In this document: piece after piece, positions 22,601-31,879 of the stretch
How the letters are laid out: every line of letters begins with the position of its first letter
How positions within the stretch are numbered: position 1 is the first letter of the stretch
Assembly: GCA_946894095.1 (NCBI GenBank)
Contig: OX335652.1
Span: 1,325,001 to 1,389,000 of the forward strand
From: Incurvaria masculella
Lineage: Eukaryota; Arthropoda; Insecta; Lepidoptera; Incurvariidae
DNA length: 64,000 nucleotides
Reading direction: 5' to 3'
Notes under the pieces: model-generated
The model's database searches: none
The model's input: the letters and a program-made list of their open reading frames with translations, nothing else
What the model was told of the DNA's origin: nothing
Made by a program: the position numbers and the translations under genes

Positions 22601-25600
22601 GAAATGTGCTTCAAGAAGTGTTTTGCTGACTTCTTCATCATTGTTTGTATAGGATCCATCTGGTTTTTTTAGTGTTCCTATAGAGTGGTTTCCTTCGCTT
22701 GAGAGGAGCTTTTTTATTCTACTGGCCTCGCTTGTAGAGTTTATGTTTTCACAGAATCGTCGCCAGGTTTCCCTTTTGCGGAATCTGATCCGTTTCTTGT
22801 AGAAGTATTGGGCTTTCTTGTACGTGTCCCAGTCTTCTTCCACTCTAGTGTTTTTTGCCCGGTTGAACAGTCTCCTCAGGTTTTGCCTCAGCCCCTCAAG
22901 TTCTGGCCCCCACCAGTGATTTTTTCCCCATTGTTTGGGAGGCGTGAGTGGACATGATTGTTCATAACAGGTTGTTATATAGTTGGTTAGAATACTTACA
23001 TTGTGCTCAATGTTGCTAGCGTCATGGGTCATATCTTTAAGAGAAGATCCCAAGATTTGATGAATTTGGTCATTGAGAAGAGCTTTATACCTGGTTACGT
23101 CGGTTTTACGGGGGTTCCTCCTAGGTACCGGCTCGTGTGTATGTGCTGTTATTGTGTAACAGATTCGCCTATGGTCCGAGAAGGATGGCTCCGGTGAAAC
23201 TTGCCAGTCTGAAACAAGCTCTGCCGCCCCACTCGATGCCAGCGTGATGTCTATTATTGTTTGGTATCTGGAACTGACAAAGGTTGGCTCGGCGCCCACA
23301 TTCAGTATTGACAGATTGGTGGTGAAGAGATACTCTGTGAGATGCTCACCTCTTTTGTTGGCTGATGCGCTGCCCCAGAGAGGATGATGGGCGTTGCAGT
23401 CTGCTGAGATGACGATGTCCCAGCTGTTCTCTTCGCAGTGCTGTACTAGCTCGGCCAGTTGCTTGGAGGGGATGTCCTCTTCTCCGGGCATGTAGACCGA
23501 GGCTAGTACTAGCGAGGGTGTGTTCGGGCTGTTCTCAATTTTTACCGCTGTAATGTCTCTGGAACAGTACTGATTAATGAGAACAGCAGTTATATTACGA
23601 GGCATGTAAATACAAGTTCGTGGATTTTGTACGGCGGTATTTAGCATTAACTTACCACCGATGTTGCCGAGACCACATATTTTGTCCTTCCTAATTCACG
23701 GCTCTTGAATTAGGGCTATGGTCTCTTGATTTACCTCCAGCGTTCTGCGTAGTGTAGCCGCCGCGATCTGCTTGTGCTGGAGGTTGGTCTGTATAACTTT
23801 AATGGGTTGGTGATCCGAGGATGCCATCTTCGTCCTCAGTTTCCACCTCCGAACCCATTTTGTTGTCACTGGCGGTGGCGCTAGCAGCAGGCGCACCGTC
23901 TCCGGATGTTGTGGAAGATCTGGCCGTTTCGGTGGATGTGGCCTTCTTGGTATCAGGCGGGGTGTCGCTGAGGCCGCGGGCAGTGAAGTATCTGACGTAT
24001 ACACTACCCATGGCAAACGCAACACGCCTGTTCCGTTTGGTGATCTTCTCGATCTCAGCCTCTGGTATATTGAGAGTGAGGAACAAACCTTTCTCTTCTT
24101 GGATGCTGGCGCTGGTCAATGTCCAGGTCCTGATATTGTACCAGGGATTCTGCGCACAGAGGACCCTGTGTATTTCGGTGATCTCGTTGTGATCCGTGGG
24201 CAGCAGAAGGCCGGCTTTCACCTGCTTTGTGATCTCCGACTGTGGTATGACCGTCAGAGAGATCCCTTCGCTGATCTGGGGCATCTTCGCTACCGTTGAT
24301 TTCAGCCACTGCAGTGACTGGTCATCTTCGCACCCTACCTTAAGCACGCCCTCACTGAGTAAGGGCTTACCTCGGAATGCTGGTGCAAAGGCAGTCATGG
24401 CGTTGTCCTCGGGAACACTCAGCACCGCTTCGAGGATTCTCTTGTAGAGAGATTTCTTGAGCAGGTCTGCGTGTGCTTCGGTAAGGGCAATGGCAGGTTT
24501 GGTGGTAATGGCTACAAACAAATTTGATTGTATCATATCTGCGTAGCCCAACGAACCTGCTCTGGGTGCTTCGGTTTTAGCGCGCTTTGAGTCACCTCTT
24601 GGCGACGATGTGTCATCCAGACGCGCCCTCTTCGCTGCCTTCCGCCGAGCTCGCTTACCCTTTGGTGTCACAGTATGCTGGTGCTGGGCTGCGTTGGGTG
24701 ATCGCTGCCGGTGGCCTTCCGCGTGGGTATTTGATGGCTGCCTGAGGTTGGGCTCCCGGTTGGGTGCCTCACGTCTCGAGGCGACGTCCCCGCGGCTGGC
24801 TCCCGGTTTGGATCCCTCCGTCGTCCGCTGCTTTGCCCCGCTGCCGGTGTCCGTGGGCCCCAAGGGGCCACTGCGTGTTCTGGCTGCGTGTGATTTTCTG
24901 TTTCCGGCGTCAGCGGGTCCCGAAGGTCCACAGAGGGCACCGGCAGCAGGTGTGTTTCTGTTGTCAGCGTCGGCGGGTCCCGAGGGACCACAGCCTGCAC
25001 CGGCAGCAGGTGTAGAGTTATTGTTGCCGACGCCAGCGAGCCCCGAAGGGCCACAGAGGGCACTGGCAGCAGGTGTATTTCTGTTGCCGGCGTCGGCGGG
25101 CTCCGAGGAGCCACAGCTTGCACCAGCAACAGGTGTGGGTGTGTTAGTGCCTGCTCGAGGTAAACGCGGTTTCCCCCGTTTACCCGTCGCAGGGTGTATG
25201 TCAGCAGACATTGTGGCGGGTGGGGCCGGCGGTCCTGACTTCGCTAACAGCGCTCGTCTGGCCCGGTGCTTTGCGGCATGGGACGGCACAATCCGCCACA
25301 AGTCTGACGCATGTGTTTTTATTGATGTGTGTGGCAGGCTTTCCGCCAGACCACTGACATCCAGGAGCGACGTTGAGACGCTCCTGGATGTGTGCGAGAT
25401 GTTGCCCCCCCCAGAATACGAGGGGCAGCCCGAGCGAAGCTCGGGGAGGGATTCCCCCCCACCAGAGGCGGAGGTACCCTCCTGGGGTAATAATTCTTTA
25501 CATTTCGCTTCCATTATTTAGTTGGAGTTGTGTTTTTGTGTTAGTGCTTGTTAGTGTAAATGTGTGTATGTGTATACAAGTGTGTGAGTGATGGAATGCA

Positions 25601-26458
25601 AGTGTTTGCTGAGTGAGTGATTGTGTATATGTATGATACGTGTTATGTATGTGTGTGTACTTGGGGAGAGGAAGGAATAAGGAGAGGAAGGTGGATGAGG
25701 AACATGTGATATATTAAGCATATTTATTATATAGTTGGAGGATTTCGGCTGGTGGTTTCCGTTATACCCGTTTCGGAGGGAATCGAGCCTGAACAGGCAG
25801 CAACCTCGAGAAGGTTAGTCCAATCCAGCCTTGCCTTAGGGATCTACACGACTGTTGCGCTCTCTCCTAAGGCCATTCGCCAAGACCTTCACTGGGATTT
25901 GTAAAGGAAATAGGAAAGTTTTAATTCTGTGTGGTCTTATTGATGCCCTTGCAAAATTAAATGCCGTCCCGCCCTATGGAGTTGCTTATTGAGTGGGCAG
26001 TGTTCCACCATTGTTCCCACTATTGTACGTTTATGCATGATGTGTGAGGGAGGGGGTGACCTCTCTGGACATGTCTACACGGATCTGAAAATCCATAGAA
26101 GGATGAATTAGCGTATACCTCAAATGCTCTATTCATTGGTTCAAACTATCGAAACCAGTGATCGAAGCGATTTAGTGGTAATTCAGTGAATTCCGTAACT
26201 CGTAATAGGCCTACCTGAAAATGTTTTTGTGTCATTATTTCCTGGTAGATCCTGGAGGTGGTCCGCGCCAACTACGACAGCCTCATCCTGAAGCTGCAGG
26301 AGTCGCTGGAGGCGTACGAGCGCTACTCGGAGCGGCGCGACGCGGCGCTGCTGGCGCGGCTGCGGCGCGACGCCGCCGCGCACGCGCGCGCCACGCTCGC
26401 GCTCGCCGCAACGCGCCACACCGCCGCGCTGCTCACGCACTACTCGGCCGTCGCGTGA
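7609..26458 (+). CDS. ARMH3: Armadillo-like helical domain-containing protein 3 (ARMH3/C10orf76 orthologue), 14 exons
   Basis: Exons: 7609-7761, 8296-8417, 9022-9179, 10742-10909, 11171-11282, 12302-12484, 13118-13253, 14578-14657, 15316-15448, 16743-16827, 17393-17625, 18019-18145, 18596-18750, 26249-26458. All junctions are GT-AG and in phase. They give 2055 nt, 684 aa plus TGA, close to the about 689 aa of the vertebrate protein. Diagnostic blocks include [71 protein letters not shown] [28 protein letters not shown] and [12 protein letters not shown]. In animals ARMH3 is a cytosolic/Golgi alpha-solenoid protein that binds PI4KB and supports Golgi PI4P. Exon 6 has a local glycine run ([11 protein letters not shown]) replacing an acidic loop. 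The last exon is very GC-rich and Arg/Ala-rich. Exons 9, 11 and 14 have degenerate partial copies beside them. Intron 13 (7.5 kb) holds a full-length LINE. Confidence 0.95.
7988..8099 (+). repeat. ACGG-core dispersed element, 5'-truncated copy
   Basis: This retains only the right part: the CTATTACGGTTCATGAGATA block, GACAGATGGACGGACAGCGG, GCTTAGTAATAGGGTTCG and the terminal GGGTACGGAACACTAAAAA. It lies in ARMH3 intron 1. Confidence 0.7.
9560..9690 (-). mobile_element. SINE tail fragment
   Basis: It carries the common-tail block CCTTTATGAGCA.GGCTATATT, ACTGGATGGAAAA, and ACCACCTAGTAGGGGAAG, in the orientation of a minus-strand insert. It lies in ARMH3 intron 3. Confidence 0.5.
9835..10199 (+). 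mobile_element. SINE with tRNA-like head
   Basis: The head carries an A-box-like TAGCCTAGTGG at 9845-9855 and a B-box-like GGGTTCAATACT near 9887-9898, as expected for an internal RNA polymerase III promoter. It continues through TTTCTCTTTCAAAGTTCGAT and ATGCGAGCTGTTCCATGG. The common tail follows (CTGTAGGTCCCCTT, GATGGTCGAAGC, GTCCTGGCATGGCACC) and ends CATGTCAGGTCGCATAAAAA. It is near full length and lies in ARMH3 intron 3. Confidence 0.75.
11405..11755 (+). mobile_element. SINE, head-truncated copy
   Basis: It begins in the body (TGTCTTTCTCTTTCCGAG) and contains the complete common tail through the terminal A-run after CATGTCAGGTCGCAT. It lies in ARMH3 intron 5 and is very similar to the copy at 9835-10199. 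Confidence 0.7.
12000..12301 (+). mobile_element. Degenerate RTE-type LINE 3' end abutting ARMH3 exon 6
   Basis: The order of blocks matches the better copy at 51428-51725: GATGGTTTGG, CTACGACCAGATTGAT, AAAGTACTTCATAATGGTC, TAGCACCCATAATCGAAGAA, CTGCCTACCCCTCCG and a terminal TATG-type microsatellite (GTATGTATGTACATAG). The LINE end runs directly into exon 6, and the AG of its tail is the only acceptor that keeps the ARMH3 phase. Confidence 0.65.
13300..13930. repeat. Foldback MITE with about 110-bp inverted arms and a TTAGG-type loop
   Basis: The left part has the AACCGACTTCAAAAAAGGAG block. From 13680 a long arm (AACCGACTTCAAGGAAAAAG ... TTTTTTGAGTCGGTGTCA) is mirrored by 13830-13918 (GACGCCGACTCAAAAAATAA ... 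CTTGAAGTCGGTTA). The loop contains GGTTAGGTTAGGTTAGG. A related copy lies at 41675-42035. It lies in ARMH3 intron 7. Confidence 0.75.
14118..14230 (-). mobile_element. SINE tail fragment
   Basis: The block TTTTTTATGTTACTGGACATGGATGGCT, then CTGTCATGATATCAGCCCAA and GATGCCATGCCAGGATATTC, is the polyA-end of the common tail in minus orientation. It lies in ARMH3 intron 7. Confidence 0.55.
14767..15315 (+). repeat. Tandem array of decayed copies of ARMH3 exon 9
   Basis: Immediately upstream of exon 9 (15316-15448) lie one partial copy (14767-14863) and three longer ones starting at 14864, 15012 and 15164. Offsets of 148, 152 and 152 bp give a 152-bp unit made of the exon plus about 20 bp of 3' flanking sequence. 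Copies at 15012 and 15164 keep the acceptor (TTGTGACAG) and an open frame ([15 protein letters not shown]...) until a TGA where the functional exon reads on to its donor. They have lost the AAG|GTATTT donor. The oldest copy (14864) has an AAG in place of the acceptor CAG and a deletion. Confidence 0.9.
16333..16626 (+). repeat. ACGG-core dispersed element, near-complete
   Basis: It runs from ACCGGTCAAGTGCGAGTCGG to GGGTACGGAACCCTAAAAA with a GACGGACGGACGGACGGACA core. It lies in ARMH3 intron 9. Confidence 0.8.
17650..17756 (+). repeat. Partial duplicate of ARMH3 exon 11
   Basis: Located 25 bp after the exon 11 donor, it reads as a compressed copy of the exon's middle (CTGCTGCGGCTGCTGGCGT, CAGAAGCGCAACTGGCGCCA, GCTCATCGCCCTGCTCA). 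Compared with exon 11 it lacks the segment encoding WRVRLER and ends before the 3' third. It has neither the exon's acceptor nor its donor, so it is unlikely to be spliced. Confidence 0.85.
18311..18520 (-). mobile_element. SINE tail fragment, diverged
   Basis: Blocks CTGTCATGATATTAGCCCAA, GGTGTCATGCCAGGACCTTC and GGGGATCTACAGTTATACGT match the common tail in minus orientation. It lies in ARMH3 intron 12. Confidence 0.5.
19229..19699 (-). pseudogene. LINE reverse-transcriptase C-terminal fragment
   Basis: This is an open frame of 156 codons on the minus strand. Its blocks [15 protein letters not shown] and [20 protein letters not shown] resemble the post-RT tail of Jockey/CR1-type elements (pattern R...RLF...TRTNY...SPI.R...L.N). 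No RT catalytic motifs are present. It is a 5'-truncated remnant in ARMH3 intron 13, unrelated to the LINE at 20110. Confidence 0.55.
19826..20109 (-). pseudogene. Older LINE 3' fragment, split by the younger LINE
   Basis: On the minus strand this is a diverged version of the 3' end of the LINE at 20110 (same order: GCATGGAGGCAAC, ATGTAATGTTGG, CCTGGGAGCACCGG). Its frame has decayed. It stops at TATGGAGTTGCTTA and resumes at 25975 with the same bases plus TTGAGTGGGCAGTG, showing that the younger LINE inserted into it. Confidence 0.75.
20196..23827 (-). pseudogene. LINE ORF2: endonuclease-reverse transcriptase-RNase H, one stop and one frameshift
   Basis: It starts at ATG 23827 ([20 protein letters not shown]), overlapping the ORF1 stop. 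A TGA at 23698-23696 interrupts the endonuclease (IQEP*IRKDK), where related proteins usually have Trp. Downstream the frame is open to 20531. Endonuclease: [13 protein letters not shown] and FSDHRRI. Reverse transcriptase: [36 protein letters not shown]. RNase [44 protein letters not shown]. Near 20550 a one-base shift moves the frame; the other frame continues [13 protein letters not shown] to a C-terminal zinc-knuckle-like C-x2-C-x8-H-x4-C ([18 protein letters not shown]) and stops at 20196. This copy cannot make full-length protein. Confidence 0.9.
23799..25514 (-). CDS. LINE ORF1 protein, 571 aa
   Basis: It starts at ATG 25514 and is open to a TAA at 23799. The N-terminal half is Pro/Ala/Gly-rich with four to five copies of a roughly 20-residue repeat ([20 protein letters not shown]), seen in DNA as a 60-bp period at about 24850-25130. 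It is followed by a basic stretch ([16 protein letters not shown]). The C-terminal half ([10 protein letters not shown]...[18 protein letters not shown]...[11 protein letters not shown]) resembles the DUF4780-type domain found in insect LINE ORF1 proteins. No CCHC zinc knuckles are seen. It is intact and likely to bind element RNA. Confidence 0.8.
   Translation of the reverse strand: MEAKCKELLPQEGTSASGGGESLPELRSGCPSYSGGGNISHTSRSVSTSLLDVSGLAESLPHTSIKTHASDLWRIVPSHAAKHRARRALLAKSGPPAPPATMSADIHPATGKRGKPRLPRAGTNTPTPVAGASCGSSEPADAGNRNTPAASALCGPSGLAGVGNNNSTPAAGAGCGPSGPADADNRNTPAAGALCGPSGPADAGNRKSHAARTRSGPLGPTDTGSGAKQRTTEGSKPGASRGDVASRREAPNREPNLRQPSNTHAEGHRQRSPNAAQHQHTVTPKGKRARRKAAKRARLDDTSSPRGDSKRAKTEAPRAGSLGYADMIQSNLFVAITTKPAIALTEAHADLLKKSLYKRILEAVLSVPEDNAMTAFAPAFRGKPLLSEGVLKVGCEDDQSLQWLKSTVAKMPQISEGISLTVIPQSEITKQVKAGLLLPTDHNEITEIHRVLCAQNPWYNIRTWTLTSASIQEEKGLFLTLNIPEAEIEKITKRNRRVAFAMGSVYVRYFTARGLSDTPPDTKKATSTETARSSTTSGDGAPAASATASDNKMGSEVETEDEDGILGSPTH
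25975..26085 (-). pseudogene. Continuation of the older split LINE fragment
   Basis: TATGGAGTTGCTTATTGAGT and GTTCCCACTATTGTACG, then GTGACCTCTCTGG, match the young LINE's 20395-20520 region with decay. This is the right half of the fragment at 19826-20109. Confidence 0.7.
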
Positions 26459-26485
26459 CTTCTCCTGCGCGGTACCCTCGTGTCA

Positions 26486-26576
26486 CTTGTGTCTGCGGCG
26501 CGGCTGTGGCGCGATGCCGCTACGCTCGCGCTCACCCCCATGCGCCAAAACACCATGGGGCTCGGCCGTCACATGA
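26486..26576 (+). repeat. Degenerate partial copy of the ARMH3 last exon
   Basis: Starting 28 bp after the ARMH3 stop, the sequence GCGGCGCGGCTGTGGCGCGA, then CTACGCTCGCGCTCACCCC, ATGCGCCAAAACACC and CTCGGCCGTCACATGACG follows the last 110 bp of exon 14 with small deletions. It is in the 3' UTR and non-coding. Confidence 0.75.
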
Positions 26577-27129
26577 CGAGCGTTGCACTAAATAGCGCCC
26601 TGTGAAGTTCTTACCGGTTGTTAGAACTCGAAAACAACAATAGTTAGCGAATTCGTAAGCGCTACCTCCATTGTTATATATTGCTGCTGCCGTCCTTCCT
26701 TCTTCGCTTCTAGTGAAGCTACATGTGGGAAGTTAAAGCTGGTCAGTATTGCACCTCCCGATTAACACATACATTACACCGCACGGGTTAGTTTTTGTTA
26801 TGTTGTTAAAACTGTTTTTTTTACCTGATTTATTGATTTATGCTTGCCTCCATTTACATATTCAATGGTTCAGTTTTCATAACACTGAATTACAGCTGAA
26901 AACCCCAAATACAACAGGAGCCAAACATTATGGCCGATGCGAAATTGACATGTTTCCCTGCACAGAACGCACATTTTAGGTCAGTGGGACATTGAGGCTC
27001 GCCGGGGGACGTACCCTACCCGCCGCAAACTCGGAATGGGTGTGCATACAGACCGTCCACAAAGTTTGCTCCTTGCTTGTACATAGTGCGATGCTTAGTG
27101 GACCTATAGAACTATGAAGCAATTTAATG

Positions 27130-27135
27130 CAATAA
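27130..27135 (+). terminator. Candidate polyadenylation signal of ARMH3
   Basis: AATAAA lies 672 bp after the stop codon, the first canonical hexamer I noticed in this orientation downstream of ARMH3. The 3' UTR assignment is an inference. Confidence 0.4.
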
Positions 27136-27597
27136 ATATTATAAGATTCGGGTAAGTCCATACATGGATCATTCTAACCACCCCGGGATTTTGATAAAAT
27201 TGCAAAGTCGACGACAATTAAATGTACGTGTTATGTGTTAAAGTTGGCAAGTAACGGCATCTTTCTATTCTGCCAATATACGCGATATGTCATTTCTGCA
27301 AGTTTTTCAGGCAGGTCTATTACAGGGTTGTTTGTTTTTGACCTTGCCCTTAACACATATTTGCCAGACAAGTAAGCTGTCCTCCTCCGTGCTCCGGATA
27401 TAGGTTCGAAGGGATGCATATTTAGTATAAACATATAATACCTCAATCATGTGCCTTCTGTCACTCCGAAGCATTTATTTATGTTAAGAAAAGCTTTTTT
27501 GTTATGTTGCCATGACTTAAGACATTGGGCGCTAATTGTATATGCATGTTTTTATCCTCTTCTTTTTAGTATTTGTAACGCAAAAACTGTTTGCCAT

Positions 27598-27905
27598 TTT
27601 TTATGTTACTGGTAATGGATTTCTTATACCTCACCCACAGTAATGATGTTAGTCCAACACACCACCTTCGTGCCATACCAGGTCCTTTCCTTTATGAGCA
27701 CAGCTACATTGAACTGGACCATCTTTTCATTAAATCTGATGGTTCCAACCCGAGCTGGCTTAATTCTACTACCCAGTAGGGTAGCAGATGGAATAGCTCG
27801 CATTTGTAACAAAATGCACTTATCCTATTTAAAAAGAGAAAGAAGGTGCATGAATGGGGTGGGGATCGAACTCATGACCTCTTGCATAGAGAGCAAGTCC
27901 CAAAC
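27598..27905 (-). mobile_element. SINE with tRNA-like head
   Basis: Minus-strand copy. The head at 27846-27905 read on the minus strand contains GAGTTCGATCCCC (B box). The common tail blocks follow toward the T-run at 27598. It lies between ARMH3 and CCDC149. Confidence 0.7.
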
Positions 27906-28438
27906 CAATATTCAATTTATATTTGATAATAGCGATTTACATTTGAACAGCCGTGTGGTAGTTAACATTTAACTCATCAACGATTGGGCCTTTGCATATC
28001 TCTAAAACTTCAATTTGTTATATAATTCAAATAAATCAGTTCATAGAATTCATTAATGACCAAAATGAATTCGGACTGTATTTAGATCATTGATGACCAA
28101 ATGCTATCAGACAGTATGAACTTTTTTGAAAACTCTTGTTGGATGCATTAAACATCTATTTGTTGACCCCAACGATGCTTTCATGTCAAATATTTGAATA
28201 TATTATTTATTTTTATATAATATATATTTGAATATGAATATATTATTATTACTGTTTTAATATTCAAATTATTAAAAGTAATAAAGTTATTTACAGCTTA
28301 CTTGCAATATTTTTTGAACAAATTGGTTTATAAGTGCATGGTATGATCTATTGAAGGTACAGTCCAATTCCATCCCCTTTTCTATGATTGTGTACTAGCA
28401 AAATAAGCATGGTGCATCAAACAACCTTGTAAACTTAT

Positions 28439-28708
28439 GAAAAACCGGCCAAGTGCGGGTCGGACTCGAACGAGAAGGGTTCCGTACCATCGTACAAGAT
28501 TGAACACAAAAAAAACACGTTTTTTCACCCTCCCTTAATTTTTTTTTTAATTTTAACTATTTATTATAGTGGCAAAATAAATACGTACTGTGTGAAACCT
28601 ATTACGGTGCATGAGATACAGCCCTGTGACAGACGGACGGACCGACGGACAGTGGAGGCTTAGTAATAGGGTACCGTTTTCACCCTTTGGTTTCGGAACC
28701 CTAAAAAT
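28439..28708 (+). repeat. ACGG-core dispersed element
   Basis: Complete copy from ACCGGCCAAGTGCGGGTCGG to the GGAACCCTAAAAA end, with short core GACGGACGGACCGACGGACA. Confidence 0.8.
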
Positions 28709-28749
28709 GACGCTGAGTACCAGAATAAGCCATGTTAAATCTACATACA

Positions 28750-29570
28750 TAAATGAATATGTACTCTAATTATGTTATCGTATGTTCAGGTGTGATTATC
28801 CTAATGGCCTTCCCTATTTCATCCTATACACGGTGTTAATTTTTTTCGCGACATTACAATTTTAATACCGATTATTTTAAAAAAAAGGGTACAGCTTCCA
28901 CTTGTTCGTTTCATTCATTGTTTTCAATAATACGTTAAAAAATATGTAGGTGATTTGACATTGGTTTTCAATATTCACCAAGAATGTCAAATCACATGAG
29001 TATTTTTCAACAAATTACACAATCAACACTACACGAAAAAGTGTGATTTAACTATAAAGCATTATTACATTAATTTGTTCATAAGAATGTCACGATTGAC
29101 CAAATATGTAGCGTAATCTTTTACTCTAAATTACTGTAACTACTCTTAGTCTAAACATATTTTTTTCTTATTTTAGTGAAAATGTAATAGTAATGTTGAG
29201 TTAGAATGCAGACTTTCCGAAAGTGTTAAACCTTGATCACCTTAAAGTGAGTTTAATCAGCGTTTTCTAAATGAGTTTATCGAATCGTGTCAAATTATTT
29301 TGATAAGATGGCCCGCTTACATCTTTTTTAAATTGTATCAAATTAAATAAACATTAAAACAAACAAACGTAAAAAAGGTGGAACAATATGTACATATACA
29401 TGGTGTGCGTATGAATCGAAGGGTAGCGTGTGTAATTTTTTTATCTTATCTTACTTAGCCTTAACCGCATTTCGTTCCAAACTTGGAGCAATATCAAAAT
29501 ATGCAGAAATGTTTTCCTATTTTCACCTGTTTTGGATGATGTGAACTTACTATGTATCTGAAATCCACGC
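28750..29570. other. AT-rich intergenic DNA, nothing recognised
   Basis: There is no supported open frame, splice-bounded exon or recognised repeat. The segment separates two repeat clusters between the convergent ARMH3 and CCDC149 genes. Confidence 0.5.
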
Positions 29571-29571
29571 T

Positions 29572-29885
29572 TTATTATGTAACTGGACATGGATAGCTAA
29601 TACCAAGCCGACCGTCATGATATTAGCCTAACACACCAGGGAACTAGGTGCCATGCCAGAACCTTCCTTATATTGCTCGGCTACATTGTACTGGAAAAAC
29701 GGACAATTTTCTTTGGCGACTTGAACATCTTTCATTTAATGCGATGGTACCAACCCGGACGTGATTAACCCTACCACCTAGTAAGGAAGGAGACCTACAG
29801 TTTTACGTGGAATCCGAACCACGTCCAGCCTTTGTGGTTGAAAGTGGTCGCCCATCTAGAACCTAACCACGCTCGGATTTACTAC
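29572..29885 (-). mobile_element. SINE, diverged 5S-like head
   Basis: It carries the full set of common-tail blocks in minus orientation, then (read on the minus strand) GGTTCTAGATGGGCGACCAC, a diverged form of the 5S GGATGGGTGACC block. The box A region is lost. Confidence 0.6.
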
Positions 29886-30111
29886 TAAGACTGACATTTG
29901 CATTAATTATATTATTATTATTATTGTCATGCCATGCAATTGATGCATGAAACTTCACAGAGTTACAAAATGTTATATTTTAACCAAATTTTACTGTATT
30001 AGTTAGTGTCAATTAAAATGTCGACTTTGTAGTATCATTAAAATTTATTTTATTATGAAATATGAAATAAGTTTTATTTATGATATGAGGTATTTTGAGC
30101 TAATTTATCTT

Positions 30112-30494
30112 TTTTTTTTATGTGACTGGACATGGATGGCTAATACCACACCTTCTGTCATGGTATTAGCCCAACACACCACATGGGAACTAGGTGCCAT
30201 GCCAGGACCTTCCTTATATTGCACGGCTACATTGAACTGGATGGAAAACACTGACAATTTTCATTGCCGCTTCGACCATCGTTCATCCAATGCGATGGTA
30301 CCAACCCGGACGGGATAGACCCTACCACCTAGTAAGTAAGGAAGGGGACCTACAGTTTAACGTTGAATCCGAACCATGGCGAGCCTCTCTCAACGGTCGA
30401 ATGGTCACCCATCCAAGACCAGACCGGACCCAGTGTTGCTTAACTTCGGAGAGCGATCGCCGAAGTGTCGCGCCACTGGGCCAATGAGGCTGAC
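30112..30494 (-). mobile_element. SINE with 5S rRNA-derived head, near full length
   Basis: The minus strand begins GTCAGCCTCATTGGCCCAGT and contains TCTCCGAAGTTAAGCAACAC and TCTTGGATGGGTGACCATTC, the conserved 5S rRNA internal promoter blocks. The common tail follows and ends in a run of A. It is almost the same as the copy at 52461-52846. Confidence 0.85.
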
Positions 30495-30499
30495 ATTGT

Positions 30500-31630
30500 T
30501 GATTTATTTTATATACATATTAATTTCATAATATGGAAAAAATTAGGCAAGCCCATTGTTTGAAACAATTTGAAATATGTATGCAACTGCTTATTGTGCC
30601 AAATTTGGAACTTTTGCAAATGTGCGAAAAGTTCTCGGAGCAGCCACAAATAAAACATGTCTCATTTGAGTCTACGCAGAAGTAAGGGCCCGTAAGCTGT
30701 AACCCATTCAAAGTAGTTTGTAAATCATTAGAAAATCACTTTGCTGATTTACTTGGTTTGTTAAACATGAACAATGAAGTAAACCAATCATGGTCTGAGT
30801 TTGCACGTATATGTTCTTAGAAATGTTAGTTTTTGTGGTTTAATCCAGGAGGCCATCCATATATTCGTAATTTAAAATTGGGGGGGGGGGTCTGGTCATT
30901 GAATGATCCACAGATAAATAGCTTTTCCTCATTAGCTCACCCGATCTATCAAATCAAATGAAAATATATCAAAACCAAGTGAATGGGAGCAGTGGTTTTG
31001 AAATTATTTCTTAATTAGTTTAAAGCAATCAATTATAACAAACATTATTTTGGAACAATTGTGTTCATTTCAGGTTCTTATATTTTATGTTAGGCATTAA
31101 TTTAATTGTTTGTGGACTACAAATTATGAATGTGGTTAATGAGTAAAGCATAAAACAATACATCGCCGAGAAATATTACACAAAGATGCATTATCTATGG
31201 TTTTATTAAGTCTTTAAATATATATATTTATATATATACTTAGTGGTAAATTATGAAACATCAGTGGTGTGGCGACCCATTGACGTAACTTGACAATAAA
31301 GTTTTATTAATACCCTATACACACATAAATGCATAACCCCACACAGCTCAACTCGCAATGAACCTACCTATTACCTAAACCTACTCGCATGCATCTCCGA
31401 ACAGACCTCACTCAACTCAGTAAGCTGAATTTTTTTATTCTACCAATACCTATCACTGTAAGCTAACTAAACAACCTAAGCACAGCCAACATTGCTAGTA
31501 AGGAAATGCATTCTTGAATTACATAGGTCCAATAAATCCCAATCCAATGGCTTCCACATACTTCAAGTGCTAATTACAGCGTGGGCTAGGCATTTACTAC
31601 CTTTCTGTCAATTGTCAACTTTGAAAACAT
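30500..31630. other. AT-rich intergenic DNA, nothing recognised
   Basis: A poly-G run of ten is near 30881. There is no supported gene or known repeat. Confidence 0.5.
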
Positions 31631-31631
31631 A

Positions 31632-31879
31632 AAAAACTGGCCAAGTGCGAGTCGGACTCCAACATAAAGGGTTCCGTACCATCGTACAAGATTTAACACA
31701 AAAAATCACGTTTAATTTTTTATTTTTTTGTTATAGCGGCAAAATAAATACAGCTGAAAAATTAAATAAAAAAAATTCAGCTGCCTACCTATTACAGCCC
31801 TGTGACAGACGGACGGACGGACAGTGGAGGCTTAGTAATAGGGTTCCATTTTCACCCTTTGGGTACGGAACCCTAAAAA
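31632..31879 (+). repeat. ACGG-core dispersed element
   Basis: From CTGGCCAAGTGCGAGTCGG to GGGTACGGAACCCTAAAAA; internal deletion around the TATAGCGGCAAAATAAATAC block. Confidence 0.75.

Larger units (their letters stand above)
20110..25974 (-). mobile_element. Full-length RNase H-bearing LINE, 5.87 kb, 14-bp target duplication
   Basis: The element is flanked by the perfect repeat TATGGAGTTGCTTA at 20096-20109 and 25975-25988. The 3' end (left side, minus strand) carries an AACT tetranucleotide tail. The 5' side has about 460 bp before ORF1. ORF1 (23799-25514) and ORF2 (20196-23827) overlap by 29 bp. Endonuclease, reverse transcriptase, RNase H and a C-terminal CCHC motif in ORF2 place it in the R1/I/LOA group of non-LTR retrotransposons; the exact clade was not determined. 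It lies antisense in ARMH3 intron 13. Perfect target duplication and nearly intact frames indicate a recent insertion. Confidence 0.9.

Noticed and set aside
24610..25521. 303-codon plus-strand open frame
   Set aside because: It is the antisense shadow of LINE ORF1, caused by its GC-rich repeat; it has no domain or splice support.
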